Shown here in pieces: positions 8,535 through 18,680 of a stretch of 64,000 bases of DNA. The stretch spans positions 124,001 through 188,000 of the forward strand of contig JAOARX010000035.1 of NCBI GenBank assembly GCA_025210345.1, read 5' to 3'. This DNA is from Pelagimonas sp. Its GTDB lineage: Bacteria > Pseudomonadota > Alphaproteobacteria > Rhodobacterales > Rhodobacteraceae. The translations under genes and the position numbers were made by a program. Under the pieces are notes generated by a model, which worked only from the letters and a program-made list of their open reading frames with translations, was not told where the DNA came from and ran no database searches. Within the stretch, counting starts at the first letter, position 1, and the number at the start of each line of letters is the position of its first letter.

Positions 8535-9086
8535 ATGACTCTGAACTGGAAACTGGGCGGGGTCCTTTTGGGCTGTGTCTTCTTCCTGGCGGTGCTGCTG
8601 GTCAAACCCATCGGCGTGTCCACGCAATTTGTGATCTTGGACGGGATTGTCGCCGATACCATCAACGCGGATTTTATCACGCAAACCGAAGAGGGCGGCT
8701 ATACCTCGACCAACGCCTATATGGCCAAGTCGAACGGCAAATACGCCAAGAACGCGTCGAACCCGTTGAACTACAGCTTTGTCTTTGTGATCGCCATGGC
8801 CCTGGGCGCGGCCCTGTCGGCTTTGTCGCGCGGCGGCATTGACCGGGAAGAGCGCCGTCTGAACCAGATCTGGGAAGACAATTATGGCAATACCCCGATG
8901 AAACGCTATCTGGTTGCGTTTCTTGGGGGCTTTGTCGTGCTCTATGGCGCGCGTCTGGCGGGGGGGTGCACCTCGGGTCACATGATGTCGGGCATGATGC
9001 AGACCGCGCTGTCCGGCTATATCTTTGCGGCGGGCGCCTTTGCCGCCGCCATTCCCACCGCAATGATCCTCTACAGAAAGGGCTGA
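8535..9086 (+). CDS. YeeE/YedE half-size sulfur-compound transporter, subunit 1
   Basis: A 183-residue membrane protein with about four hydrophobic segments. The signature GGCTSGHMMSGM near residue 140 carries the conserved Cys of the YeeE/YedE (TsuA-like thiosulfate transporter) family. Full-length members have two such halves; here they are separate genes, like the pmpA/pmpB pairs known next to ArsR-type sulfur regulators. The start is ATG 8535, preceded by AGGAGGGG; the longer reading from 8379 runs through the operator region. A periplasmic loop of about 60 residues follows the first segment. Confidence 0.88.
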   Translation: MTLNWKLGGVLLGCVFFLAVLLVKPIGVSTQFVILDGIVADTINADFITQTEEGGYTSTNAYMAKSNGKYAKNASNPLNYSFVFVIAMALGAALSALSRGGIDREERRLNQIWEDNYGNTPMKRYLVAFLGGFVVLYGARLAGGCTSGHMMSGMMQTALSGYIFAAGAFAAAIPTAMILYRKG

Positions 9087-9089
9087 TCC

Positions 9090-9680
9090 ATGGAGATTAT
9101 TCTGGCTATCGTCATCGGTGCGGCCTTTGGAGCGGTGCTTGACCGCATCGGCGCGTCGAACCCCAATGTGATCATCGGCATGCTGACCCTGCGCCGCATC
9201 CAACTGATGAAGACCATCCTTCTGGCGATCGGCACCGGATCGGTCCTGATGTTCGGCGGTCAAATGCTGGGCCTTGTCGATGTGGCACATATGAGCGTGA
9301 AAACCGCCTATATCGGTGTGTTCATCGGTGGCCTGCTTTTGGGCGCGGGATGGGCTGCGTCGGGCTATTGCCCCGGAACGGGCGTCTGCGCGGCGGCCTC
9401 GGGTCGCAAAGACGCGCTGTTCTTTATCGCCGGTGGTTTGTTGGGCGCGGCGGCCTATATGGCCACCTACCCATCGTGGAAAGCCAGCGGCCTGCTGGAT
9501 AAAATCGCGGGCGGCAAAGTCACCCTTGGCACCGTTCCGGGCAGCAAGTTCGACGGCATTCTGGCGATGTCCGGGGATGTTCTGGGGATCGTGCTGGGGG
9601 CGGTTTTCATCCTCGTGGCGTTTGTCCTGCCCGATAGCCTGACCGGATCGGGCGAAGAAGCCGGCGTTCCCGCCGAATAA
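9090..9680 (+). CDS. YeeE/YedE half-size sulfur-compound transporter, subunit 2
   Basis: A 196-residue membrane protein with four to five hydrophobic segments and the signature WAASGYCPGTGVCAAASG near residues 90-107, including the conserved Cys thought to pass the sulfur compound. It starts 3 bp after subunit 1 and is its probable partner. The cargo (thiosulfate, polysulfide or another reduced sulfur species) cannot be decided from sequence. An ATTC-N8-GAAT site upstream of the pair points to persulfide-responsive control. Confidence 0.88.
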   Translation: MEIILAIVIGAAFGAVLDRIGASNPNVIIGMLTLRRIQLMKTILLAIGTGSVLMFGGQMLGLVDVAHMSVKTAYIGVFIGGLLLGAGWAASGYCPGTGVCAAASGRKDALFFIAGGLLGAAAYMATYPSWKASGLLDKIAGGKVTLGTVPGSKFDGILAMSGDVLGIVLGAVFILVAFVLPDSLTGSGEEAGVPAE

Positions 9681-9750
9681 GTCCAAAACCAAAGGGGTGC
9701 GCAGCACAGCTGGGCATCCCTGTTATTCTGAAACACCGATCTTTAGAACA

Positions 9751-10239
9751 TCACTGCAATTCGCAAACAGACCCATCAGCCATGCGGCCCCATAGGGTTT
9801 CGTTGTCATTTCTGGTGTATATCTGGAGTGTTAAACTCAAACCTTGCGCTGATTTGAAGGTTGATTGCACGCCGTAGGTTTCCCATTGGCTGCCCGGCAC
9901 AAGAACAAAGGTTTCAGTATGCGGTTCCCCCCATTTGAGCTGTAGATTCCAAACGGTTTCAACAAAGGTGCGCAGATTTCCATTCAGTTCTTTGTCAACA
10001 GTCGCAAGCATCTGATCGCAAAAGTAGAGTGTCACCTTTTGCTCAGGTATCGACCAAGCATTTGAATTGAAAGAGGTTTGCCGAAGCTCCCAATTACGTG
10101 ATCTTGCTATCACCTGTATGTCATCAAAGGTTGCTCCAATTGAAACCCCGTCGGGCAATTCAAAGCCAGAGGCGGAACCCGCCGAAATGCAGCTGTAAAC
10201 AACACAGGCAAAGTAGAGGGTGGATTTCGAAAAAGGCAT
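9751..10239 (-). CDS. Exported hypothetical protein
   Basis: A 162-residue protein I do not recognise. It starts with a signal peptide (MPFSKSTLYFACVVYSCISAGSAS, cleavage near residue 24), and the mature part is rich in beta-type segments with a pair of Cys, YFCD and SVCELQ at the C-terminus, which could form a disulfide. Its base composition is clearly less GC-rich than its neighbours, suggesting a recent arrival or relaxed selection. It is convergent with the YeeE/YedE pair and lies about 130 bp downstream of another exported hypothetical on the same strand. Confidence 0.6.
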   Translation of the reverse strand: MPFSKSTLYFACVVYSCISAGSASGFELPDGVSIGATFDDIQVIARSRNWELRQTSFNSNAWSIPEQKVTLYFCDQMLATVDKELNGNLRTFVETVWNLQLKWGEPHTETFVLVPGSQWETYGVQSTFKSAQGLSLTLQIYTRNDNETLWGRMADGSVCELQ

Positions 10240-10375
10240 TGTTTCAGTCCGAAAAATCTCGCGTCACCAGCGCGCCCACCGCAAATCAAAGCGTACAGGG
10301 CCAGAGCCTGGTTCCCCATGCATCTTCAATGCGTTTTGCGTTCAAACACCGTCGGCGCGTGGGCACCCGCCGATC

Positions 10376-10813
10376 TTACTTGACCCGCGCATCAACCAGC
10401 AAGACCGCGCGGTAGGTTTCCGGGCTGTGGTCAAATTCCAACGTGCCCTGCAACGTCAGCTTGGTCGCTTCGGGCACGTCTTTCATGGGTTTGGCCAGCG
10501 TGACCTCAAGGGTGGGGCCATAGCCATTTTCGCCGCAAAACGGACAGTCCGCCGGGTCGGGAACCAAAAGGAAGCTCCGCACCTTGGCCTGCGCTTCGAC
10601 CGGGACATAATAGCCAGTGATTTCAAATCCTTCCGCCATGTCGATCAGGGCCTCTGGGATGGTCTTTTTGACCGACCAGGTGGTTTCGGTCTCTGTTTCC
10701 TCATAGCGGATCTGGGTGATCAGCTCCCACGGGTTCGCATCCGCGGGATCGCAAGAGACACCCAGACAGACGGTTGAGGCGTAAAAGCCCATGAGGATCG
10801 AAGACATGCTCAT
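10376..10813 (-). CDS. Exported hypothetical protein, DUF3299-like
   Basis: About 145 residues with an N-terminal hydrophobic segment ending near CLGVSC, so it is exported and possibly a lipoprotein, although the lipobox is poor. The central block FLLVPDPADCPFCGENG with a C-x-x-C, and the closing VTLQGTLEF...EFDHSPETYRAVL pattern, resemble DUF3299-type periplasmic proteins. The start is uncertain: ATG 10813 or 10807 are possible, and a TTG at 10840 would add nine residues; none has a good ribosome site. It lies 80 bp downstream of prfC on the same strand. Confidence 0.6.
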   Translation of the reverse strand: MSMSSILMGFYASTVCLGVSCDPADANPWELITQIRYEETETETTWSVKKTIPEALIDMAEGFEITGYYVPVEAQAKVRSFLLVPDPADCPFCGENGYGPTLEVTLAKPMKDVPEATKLTLQGTLEFDHSPETYRAVLLVDARVK

Positions 10814-10895
10814 GCAGCCAACATAGGTGGCCCATCGCAAGAATGCTACGGGGCGCGTGGCCGCCCCGAGCCAGGATCTGCGGATTTCTGCCGGG

Positions 10896-12494
<1,599 letters not shown>

Positions 12495-12578
12495 GAGGGC
12501 GCAATAGCGCGAAATTGCGGGTAGCACAATCCATGCACCATGCATGCGCATGGGGTGGAGGTTAGGTTAAGGTTGGGA

Positions 12579-14063
12579 TTACACGAAAAGCGCCAGGACA
12601 GCGGCAGCGGCGGCCAGAAGTTGAGCATAAAACCCGACGGTGGATTTGACCCCTTCGGGCGGGTTCTTGATCGCCTGCCAGATCTCATGCGCCAGTGCGC
12701 CATAGGCAGCCGCGCGCATACGGCGGTTTCTCTCTGGGTCGTTTGTGTCCCATGGGTAAAGCGCCATCTCGCGGGTGACACCGGGGAGGGACGCGCCAAG
12801 ATATTGCGCGCTTTCCTCGGCTGTGATCAGCGCCGTCATTTCCTTGGCAGCCGCTTCGATCTGATCCAGCTTGTCGATCGGAACAATGTCCGAGTTGGTC
12901 GGGTCTTCGATCTCTTTCAACACGGCATTGGCATTTTGCCACTTTTTGCCAAGGTCAAGAAAACTACGCACCAATTCGCGGTCAACATCCGCCAGCGCTT
13001 CGCTGTGTTTCGAAAACAGGGTGCCGATGGCGCGCAGGTTCACATCAATGACAAAGGACAACACAGCACCCTGAGGTTTGTGAACCTCATCAAAGATGGC
13101 TTGGAAGGGGCCAGTGATTTCCCCCGCGATGCTGACAAAGTTGGGGCGTTCGTCACGGGCGAGTGACTTACAGATTTGTTGCGCGATCTGGCCGAGACTT
13201 GAGAGCGCATCCATCGAAGCGCCCAACTGTTCCTGAGGATGGAAGAGGCGGGGTTTGGGGTCTTCGACGTTCAGAAGAAAACGGGCGTCCAATCCGTCCT
13301 TGGTCCACAAGACTGAGACGATGGGGGTGATGTTTGCTGACGGAGAGTCGAGACTTGAAAACGGACGATTACCAATCGGGGAGGAGGGAACTGATTGATT
13401 GGGGGCAAACTCGGGCCAGTGGTTAGGTCGCTCCAGCCCATCAGGGAGGATTGTTCCGCTGTCGCCAAACATGGAGTTGACCTGATCTTGTGTTAACCCA
13501 ATTGTACCGGATAAGTCAGTTATTGGGGTTTCGCCCCCGATTTCTCTAGCGGCTTGTGACCAGTAGTTTTGGGGGCTGCTTACGTTCGCATCTTCTAAGT
13601 TCGCGCCAGTTAGGATTGTTCCTAATGTCATACACCCAGAGAGATTTGCCCCTCTCAAATCTGCCCCTGTTAGATCACAATCATGTAGGTTCGTGCCGAT
13701 AAGAGAAGAGGAAGACAAGTCTACAAAACGCATATCCGATTCACGGAGATATGCTTGATTTAGCGTCGCGCCTGAAAGGTTTGCATATTGCAAATTTGCC
13801 CGGCGCATTTCTGAGTCGATGAAGTAAGAATCCTGCAGATAAGCCGATGAGATGTTAGCACCGCGCAAGTTGGTTTCAGAAAAATCTATTCCTTGCAACT
13901 CTGTGTGTTCCGATGTCCCGAGCCTTCGAGTTTTGGAGAAAAGCTTGACTAGGTCTAGATGTTTCAGGTCAGGTAGATCGTCACCAATCTGACGATTGCT
14001 TTGACGCGCATTCCACGCTTCGACCCCTTCCAAAAGCCATTCAACATGCTGTGGATTTGCCAT
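12579..14063 (-). CDS. Pentapeptide-repeat protein with a C-terminal membrane tail
   Basis: A 494-residue protein. Residues about 55-165 are pentapeptide repeats of the A(D/N)Lxx kind (LRGANISSAYL, MRRANLQYANLSGATLNQAYL, CDLTGADLRGANLSG), which fold as a right-handed beta-helix. A Pro/Ser-rich linker follows, then a roughly 230-residue C-terminal region of mostly helical character with no family I recognise, ending in a hydrophobic stretch (FYAQLLAAAAAVLALFV) that reads as a tail anchor. The 5' half is visibly less GC-rich than the 3' half, suggesting a mosaic gene. Its role is unknown. Confidence 0.75.
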   Translation of the reverse strand: MANPQHVEWLLEGVEAWNARQSNRQIGDDLPDLKHLDLVKLFSKTRRLGTSEHTELQGIDFSETNLRGANISSAYLQDSYFIDSEMRRANLQYANLSGATLNQAYLRESDMRFVDLSSSSLIGTNLHDCDLTGADLRGANLSGCMTLGTILTGANLEDANVSSPQNYWSQAAREIGGETPITDLSGTIGLTQDQVNSMFGDSGTILPDGLERPNHWPEFAPNQSVPSSPIGNRPFSSLDSPSANITPIVSVLWTKDGLDARFLLNVEDPKPRLFHPQEQLGASMDALSSLGQIAQQICKSLARDERPNFVSIAGEITGPFQAIFDEVHKPQGAVLSFVIDVNLRAIGTLFSKHSEALADVDRELVRSFLDLGKKWQNANAVLKEIEDPTNSDIVPIDKLDQIEAAAKEMTALITAEESAQYLGASLPGVTREMALYPWDTNDPERNRRMRAAAYGALAHEIWQAIKNPPEGVKSTVGFYAQLLAAAAAVLALFV

Positions 14064-14142
14064 GCCACTTCCTCAACCCATTCGGGTCTTACCCTAGGGA
14101 GATGCGGGTTGGCGTCAAGAGGGCGGTGCGTTCGAGAGAGCC

Positions 14143-15159
14143 TTAGCTCATTGACGATTTTTTCAACAGTTCCGCCGCGTCGGGGCGGGCGAGGAGGCCT
14201 TCTTGGACTTCTAGCGATCTGTGGTCGGTCTTGTGGTGGCCGGGCAGCAGGTCGTTTAGTTTGTCGTCCATCTCTGCGGGCAGCGCGGCGGATGTCACCG
14301 TGTCGACCAGCATGCTTTCGGCGGCGATGCCCTCGGCATAGACAATCTGGTGGCTGTCGAACAGCATCTGGTAATAATCCACAAAACCACCGGGCAGGTG
14401 GTGGACCGTGTCGCCGTTCACAAGGTGGCGCGCGCGGACCAGGATCTCAGAGCGACCGGCCCCCAGTTCATCGGTGCGTTGATAGATAAACAGCCGGTGG
14501 TCGGGGCTGGTGATCAGGTCGTTGATATTGTTCAGCGTGCCCGCGGTGATGCGGATCGGGGCGAAATCGCCCACGGCGCGGGTGGTCTGATGTCCCATCC
14601 AGCGGATTTCCTGCGGGCCATCGTCGCGGGTCAGGACGCGATCGCCCACGCGCAGGTCTTCGACCCGACGCTGGGCGCCATTGGCCATGGTGATGTGGGT
14701 GCCGCCGGTGAACGACACACAGGCGATCTGGGCAAAGCGTTGCAACGCACCATCGCGGTTGATGCCCACCAGCACATATTCGGTTTTGGGTGACAGGGGG
14801 GCGAGCGGCTGAACATAGATCTGAGCGATATTGCCCGCCTCGTCGGTTTCGACAAGGATCAGCGCCTCGGAGGTCTGGCCATTGCCGGACATGAACGTGA
14901 CGATGCAATCCAAGTGCAGATCCGCGCCGGGCATCCCAAGTGTCGTGTCCTGGGCAATCTGGAACGGCGGCTGCGCACCGGCGATCACCGGCAGGGGCGA
15001 CAGCGCGGCGGTTGGAGAAAGGCGATAGATATCATCCAGTTGCAGCTCATCTGCAAAGCCGATCGGATCGCCCTGATTGGCCCCGTTGAACACGCGCAGG
15101 CTTTGGGCCCGAAACACGGGCAGCGATTGTGCGGGGCGTCGAAGGGGCCTTTTTCTCAT
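14143..15159 (-). CDS. Hint-domain (Hedgehog/intein-type) protein
   Basis: A 338-residue protein. The Hint_2 domain starts at about residue 145 with CVSFTGGTHI and continues with RRVEDLRVGDRVLTRDDGPQ, the Hint strand pattern, then TSPDHRLFIYQ with the conserved block-F His. Such domains can cleave the preceding peptide bond using the Cys. The N-terminal part has no recognised domain; after Hint there is a roughly 60-residue polar tail. The family is common and multi-copy in roseobacters, with unknown function. ATG 15159 is preferred; a GTG at 15168 is possible. Confidence 0.82.
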   Translation of the reverse strand: MRKRPLRRPAQSLPVFRAQSLRVFNGANQGDPIGFADELQLDDIYRLSPTAALSPLPVIAGAQPPFQIAQDTTLGMPGADLHLDCIVTFMSGNGQTSEALILVETDEAGNIAQIYVQPLAPLSPKTEYVLVGINRDGALQRFAQIACVSFTGGTHITMANGAQRRVEDLRVGDRVLTRDDGPQEIRWMGHQTTRAVGDFAPIRITAGTLNNINDLITSPDHRLFIYQRTDELGAGRSEILVRARHLVNGDTVHHLPGGFVDYYQMLFDSHQIVYAEGIAAESMLVDTVTSAALPAEMDDKLNDLLPGHHKTDHRSLEVQEGLLARPDAAELLKKSSMS

Positions 15160-15321
15160 CACGGACACTCAATTCTGGTGGCATATGCCGGGAAAACATG
15201 TGCAAATTGGTATTGCACCCCGACCGATGTGCCAAGGGAATGTGGCTGATTATGGGCGGCAATTCGCTATTTTGTCGACTTTGGGGAAACAATACAAACA
15301 GGGATCACTTAGGAGGATCGC

Positions 15322-16101
15322 ATGGATCTGGGTATTCGCGGCAAACGGGCGCTGGTCTGCGCGTCGAGCAAAGGGTTGGGGCGGGGCTGCGCCGAGGCGC
15401 TGGCCCAAGCGGGCGTCGATCTGGTGATGAACGCACGCGGGGCCGAGGCGCTGGAGACCACTGCGCAAGAGATCCGCGATGCCCACGGCGTCGAGGTCAC
15501 CACCGTCGCGGCAGATGTCACAACCGAAGCGGGGCGCGCCCGCGTGCTTGAAGCGTCGGGGCAGGTGGATATTCTCGTGACCAACGCAGGCGGCCCGCCG
15601 CCGGGCATGTGGACCGATTGGGACCGGGATGACTTTATCGCGGCGTTGGACGCCAATATGCTCACCCCCATCGCCCTGATCAAAGCCCTTGTACCGGGCA
15701 TGTGCGAACGCGGATGGGGCCGGGTTGTGAACATCACCTCGGTTTCGGTCAAGGCTCCGATCCCGGTTCTTGGCCTGTCCAATTCCGCGCGGGCCGGGCT
15801 GACCGGCTATGTGGCGGGCACCGCACGGCAGGTTGCACCGCAAGGCGTGGTCATGAACAACCTGCAACCGGGATTGCATGCCACAGATCGGGCGGCAGCG
15901 CTGGATGCGGGCGCCTCCAAGGCGCAGGGCATCACCGTCGAACAGGCCCAGGCGCAGCGCGAAGCCACGATTCCCGTTGGCCGCTATGGCACCCGACAAG
16001 AATTCGGCGCCACATGTGCCTTTATGTGCTCGCAGCATGCGGGCTTTATGATTGGTCAGAACATCCTCCTGGATGGCGGCGCAACCAATACCACCATGTA
16101 G
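15322..16101 (+). CDS. Atypical SDR-family protein (ketoacyl reductase-like)
   Basis: A 259-residue Rossmann protein of the SDR superfamily. The nucleotide-binding motif is CASSKGLGRG (residues 13-22) and TNAGGPPPG replaces NNAG. In the catalytic region the usual YxxxK is SNSAR (within VLGLSNSARAGLTG), so both Tyr and Lys are lost, although the preceding Ser (ITSVS) is kept. This matches a known atypical beta-ketoacyl-reductase-like SDR subgroup without a perfect catalytic tetrad. It has a strong AGGAGG site and is followed 9 bp later by the alkylation-repair-like gene. Confidence 0.85.
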   Translation: MDLGIRGKRALVCASSKGLGRGCAEALAQAGVDLVMNARGAEALETTAQEIRDAHGVEVTTVAADVTTEAGRARVLEASGQVDILVTNAGGPPPGMWTDWDRDDFIAALDANMLTPIALIKALVPGMCERGWGRVVNITSVSVKAPIPVLGLSNSARAGLTGYVAGTARQVAPQGVVMNNLQPGLHATDRAAALDAGASKAQGITVEQAQAQREATIPVGRYGTRQEFGATCAFMCSQHAGFMIGQNILLDGGATNTTM

Positions 16102-16110
16102 GGGGCAGCC

Positions 16111-17250
16111 ATGGCGCGGGGACCGGACGGAGAAGGCGGTGGAGCAGGGTTTTCCCTGTCTGATCAGCTGTTTAATGCGGATAGCATCGGGGGTCTGGCG
16201 GCTGAATACGCCGTTTTGCCCGGGTTCGATCCAGATCGCTTCACGCAAGAGACCCTAGCAGGGTTTGACGGGCGGGGGTTGCTAGAGCGGCTTGACTGGA
16301 TCGCGGATTGTGTTCAGACCCAATTGCCCCCCGCCTTTCCCGCCATGGCCGAAGCACTAGAAGCCGCGATGCCTCCGCGCCTTGATCCGACCCTGAAAGA
16401 CGACGATTTCGGGCGGTTTATTCATGCGGTTCCCGGCATTCTGGCCGTGCGCCACGGGCTTGAGACCCACCGCGAGCGGGCGCTGGATCTGTTGCATCAG
16501 GCGACGCAGCGCTTTTCCATGGAATTCTACATCCGCCCCTTTCTCAATCGCTGGCCCGAAGAGACCCTGGCACGGTTGGACGACTGGTGTGACGATCCGA
16601 ATTATCATGTGCGTCGCCTGGTCAGCGAGGGCACGCGACCCAAACTGCCTTGGGCCAAGAACATCACGCTGGCCCCGGAAGTACCGTTGCGGTTTCTGGA
16701 ACGCTTGCATGCGGATCAGGCCCGTTTTGTGACGCGCTCTGTTGCGAACCACATGAACGATCTGTCCAAAATCATCCCCGATGAGGTGGTCCGCCGTCTG
16801 GCGGATTGGCGGGGACAGGGACGGCAGGATGCCAAAGAGATGGGCTGGCTCACGCGGCATGCCTTGCGCACTGCGGTGAAACGCGGCGAGCGTGGCGCGC
16901 TGGATCTTCTGGGCTATCGCGCGGGACAGGTCACGGCGCAGGTTTCGGTGCCCGGTCAGGTCCGCATCGGCGAGGCCTTGGAGATCACTGTAAACGTGCA
17001 ATCAGACAAAGATCTTCCGGTGATGGTGGATTACCGTTTGCGGTTTGCCCGGCCCAAGGGGACCGCGGAAAAAGTGTTCAAACTCAAGGCGACGAAGGCG
17101 CGGGCGGGGCAGCCGCTTGTGCTGAAGAAGGCGCATAAGCTCAAGGGGGATGCGACGACATTTCGGCTCTATCCCGGAGCGCATGGGATCACCGTTCAAG
17201 TGAACGGGGTAGATGTGGCCGAGGCCGCATTTGACCTTTTGGAATCGTAA
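16111..17250 (+). CDS. DNA alkylation repair (AlkD-like HEAT-repeat) protein
   Basis: A 379-residue protein resembling AlkD-type DNA glycosylases built of HEAT-like helical repeats (FYIRPFLNRWPEETLARLDDWCDDPNYHVRRLVSEGTRP, then FVTRSVANHMNDLSK). AlkD-like enzymes excise positively charged alkylated bases without flipping them. The last 100 residues form a beta-rich domain (VSVPGQVRIGEALEITVNVQS ...), as in longer members of this group. It is 9 bp downstream of the SDR gene and shares its operon. Enzyme activity is not proven by the residues I can see. Confidence 0.8.
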   Translation: MARGPDGEGGGAGFSLSDQLFNADSIGGLAAEYAVLPGFDPDRFTQETLAGFDGRGLLERLDWIADCVQTQLPPAFPAMAEALEAAMPPRLDPTLKDDDFGRFIHAVPGILAVRHGLETHRERALDLLHQATQRFSMEFYIRPFLNRWPEETLARLDDWCDDPNYHVRRLVSEGTRPKLPWAKNITLAPEVPLRFLERLHADQARFVTRSVANHMNDLSKIIPDEVVRRLADWRGQGRQDAKEMGWLTRHALRTAVKRGERGALDLLGYRAGQVTAQVSVPGQVRIGEALEITVNVQSDKDLPVMVDYRLRFARPKGTAEKVFKLKATKARAGQPLVLKKAHKLKGDATTFRLYPGAHGITVQVNGVDVAEAAFDLLES

Positions 17251-17270
17251 TCGCGCGCGTCTGAGCGGGG

Positions 17271-17292
17271 AAAGGATTTTCGAAAATCCTTT
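17271..17292. repeat. Perfect 22-bp palindrome after the alkylation-repair gene
   Basis: The arms are AAAGGATTTTC / GAAAATCCTTT with no loop, 20 bp after the stop codon. It can form a hairpin that may protect or end the transcript, but no T-run follows. It resembles in build the palindromes at 22469-22495, 30272-30292 and 53474-53525. Confidence 0.5.
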
Positions 17293-17404
17293 GGGTCCGG
17301 CGCCTGAGGCACGCGATTGCGCAAATCCAGAGCCTCTGTGGATGAGAGCGGGGGATGAGCGCGGGCGCGGACTGACGCGGGCCGGCGCTCAAATAGTCCG
17401 ATCC

Positions 17405-18094
17405 TCAGGTCTCGACCTGCCATTTCTGTTCCAGCTTTTGCAGGGCTTTGATCCGGTCCGTGGTTTTCGGGTGGGACATCATCCAGGCGGGGGTGGCGCC
17501 TTTGTGGGCGGTGGACCAGGCGTCGAGTTTTTCGAACATCGAGATCTGTGCCGACAGGCCAATGCCGGATTTGGTCATTAGCGCGGCGGCGTATTCGTCC
17601 GCCTCGTATTCGTCGCTTTGCGACATGCGCGCGGCCAAGAGGCCCACGAGAAAATTGGCGATATAGGCCCCGACAAAAGGGATGAACCGTGAAAGCACCA
17701 TGGCCAGCACCGTGCGCAGCGCGTTCTGGCCGCCAAAGTCGATCATCCGCCGTTTGGTATGGCCAAGTGCGACGTGGCCCAATTCGTGGGCAATCACACT
17801 GGCCAGTTCTTCGGCGGTGATTTCACCGGATTTATAGCGGTTGAGAAACCCCCGCGTGATAAAGATACGCCCGTCGGGTGCCGCAAGGCCGTTCACCGGT
17901 TCGATCTCATAGACGTTGACCGAGACGCGCGGCAGATCCAGCGCTTGGGCCATTTTGCGGGTCATGCGCTCAAGCTCTGGATCATCCAACGGGGTGGAAC
18001 GCGCGGTCAGGTCGCGTTTGGTACGCCATGCGGAGAAATAGTACATGGCAAAGGCGGTCAGGACGGCCAGAAGAATGGGGGCAAAGCGGATCAT
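17405..18094 (-). CDS. M48-family membrane metalloprotease
   Basis: A 229-residue protein with an N-terminal membrane anchor (IRFAPILLAVLTAFAMYYFS), the zinc motif HELGHVALGH near residues 105-114, and the third ligand in DEYEADEYAAAL. M48 proteases of this kind take part in envelope protein quality control. A hydrophobic stretch (LSRFIPFVGAYIANFLVGLL) between the zinc motif and third ligand probably also contacts the membrane. Gene orientation is convergent with the alkylation-repair operon. Confidence 0.9.
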   Translation of the reverse strand: MIRFAPILLAVLTAFAMYYFSAWRTKRDLTARSTPLDDPELERMTRKMAQALDLPRVSVNVYEIEPVNGLAAPDGRIFITRGFLNRYKSGEITAEELASVIAHELGHVALGHTKRRMIDFGGQNALRTVLAMVLSRFIPFVGAYIANFLVGLLAARMSQSDEYEADEYAAALMTKSGIGLSAQISMFEKLDAWSTAHKGATPAWMMSHPKTTDRIKALQKLEQKWQVET

Positions 18095-18194
18095 AACTGT
18101 AATATGGGAGGAAATGCGATGTGTGCGAGGGGCTTACAATAGAAAGTTTTCGCAGTGCATAGCATGTCCGCCTCCAATATTAGCGGTAAACTGA

Positions 18195-18458
18195 TCAGCG
18201 AGAACTTTTTCTAGGGAGCTTATCTGACTTTTTTCGATTTGCTGATGTTTGTAAAGCTTGTAGATTTCGTTTTGCGTCAGAGCCCCCCTTTGATTTGGGT
18301 TTTATATGATCGACTTCCCAGCCCTTGGGGCTATTACGCCCGTAGGCTGGTTTGTAGATCTCATTTCCTTGAGAATCCCGTCTAAATAGGTTCGGATTCT
18401 TGCCTCTAACGGTTTTAGCTTTATTCCAAACGTGTTCACGATCACTTTTACTAGCCAT
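18195..18458 (-). CDS. Small HNH endonuclease-like protein
   Basis: An 87-residue protein that is little more than an HNH nuclease domain: WEVDHIKPKSKGGSD (metal-binding D50, catalytic H51) followed by RNLQAL (N65) and TSANRKKSD (N74), the HNN form. The extreme Lys/Arg content fits nucleic-acid binding. It lies in an AT-rich patch (about 18120-18560) flanked by GC-rich core genes, a sign of transfer. A TGTAGT-N13-ACTACA inverted repeat (18472-18496) lies just upstream of the start and may be an operator. There is no partner methylase or immunity gene next to it. Confidence 0.75.
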   Translation of the reverse strand: MASKSDREHVWNKAKTVRGKNPNLFRRDSQGNEIYKPAYGRNSPKGWEVDHIKPKSKGGSDAKRNLQALQTSANRKKSDKLPRKSSR

Positions 18459-18471
18459 TTGTGGTATATCC

Positions 18472-18496
18472 TGTAGTGAAAATTTAGTGTACTACA
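18472..18496. promoter_or_regulatory. Inverted repeat upstream of the HNH gene
   Basis: TGTAGT and ACTACA are separated by 13 bp, beginning 14 bp before the HNH start. The position suits an operator overlapping the promoter, but no cognate regulator is visible. Confidence 0.35.
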
Positions 18497-18680
18497 ATAC
18501 CTAGGGGTGATATTGATGGGTTCAAGGGGCGCTTAGGTAATTCTTCAACGTTAAATCATACATCTCAAGCTTCTGAAGCTGAGGCGGAGCAGTTCCCAAC
18601 ACTATCGCAAAACATCGTGATGCTTTTCCGGCCACTTCTGTGGAGTACCCGCAGAGGTGACCGGGCGCAGGGGCATGCAG

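Noticed and set aside
8466-9707. 413-residue minus-strand frame opposite the YeeE/YedE genes
   Set aside because: Shadow of two genes with intact transporter motifs.
18459-18680. Possible tRNA or pseudogene between the HNH gene and purL
   Set aside because: No cloverleaf and no continuous homologous frame could be found; left as unassigned.
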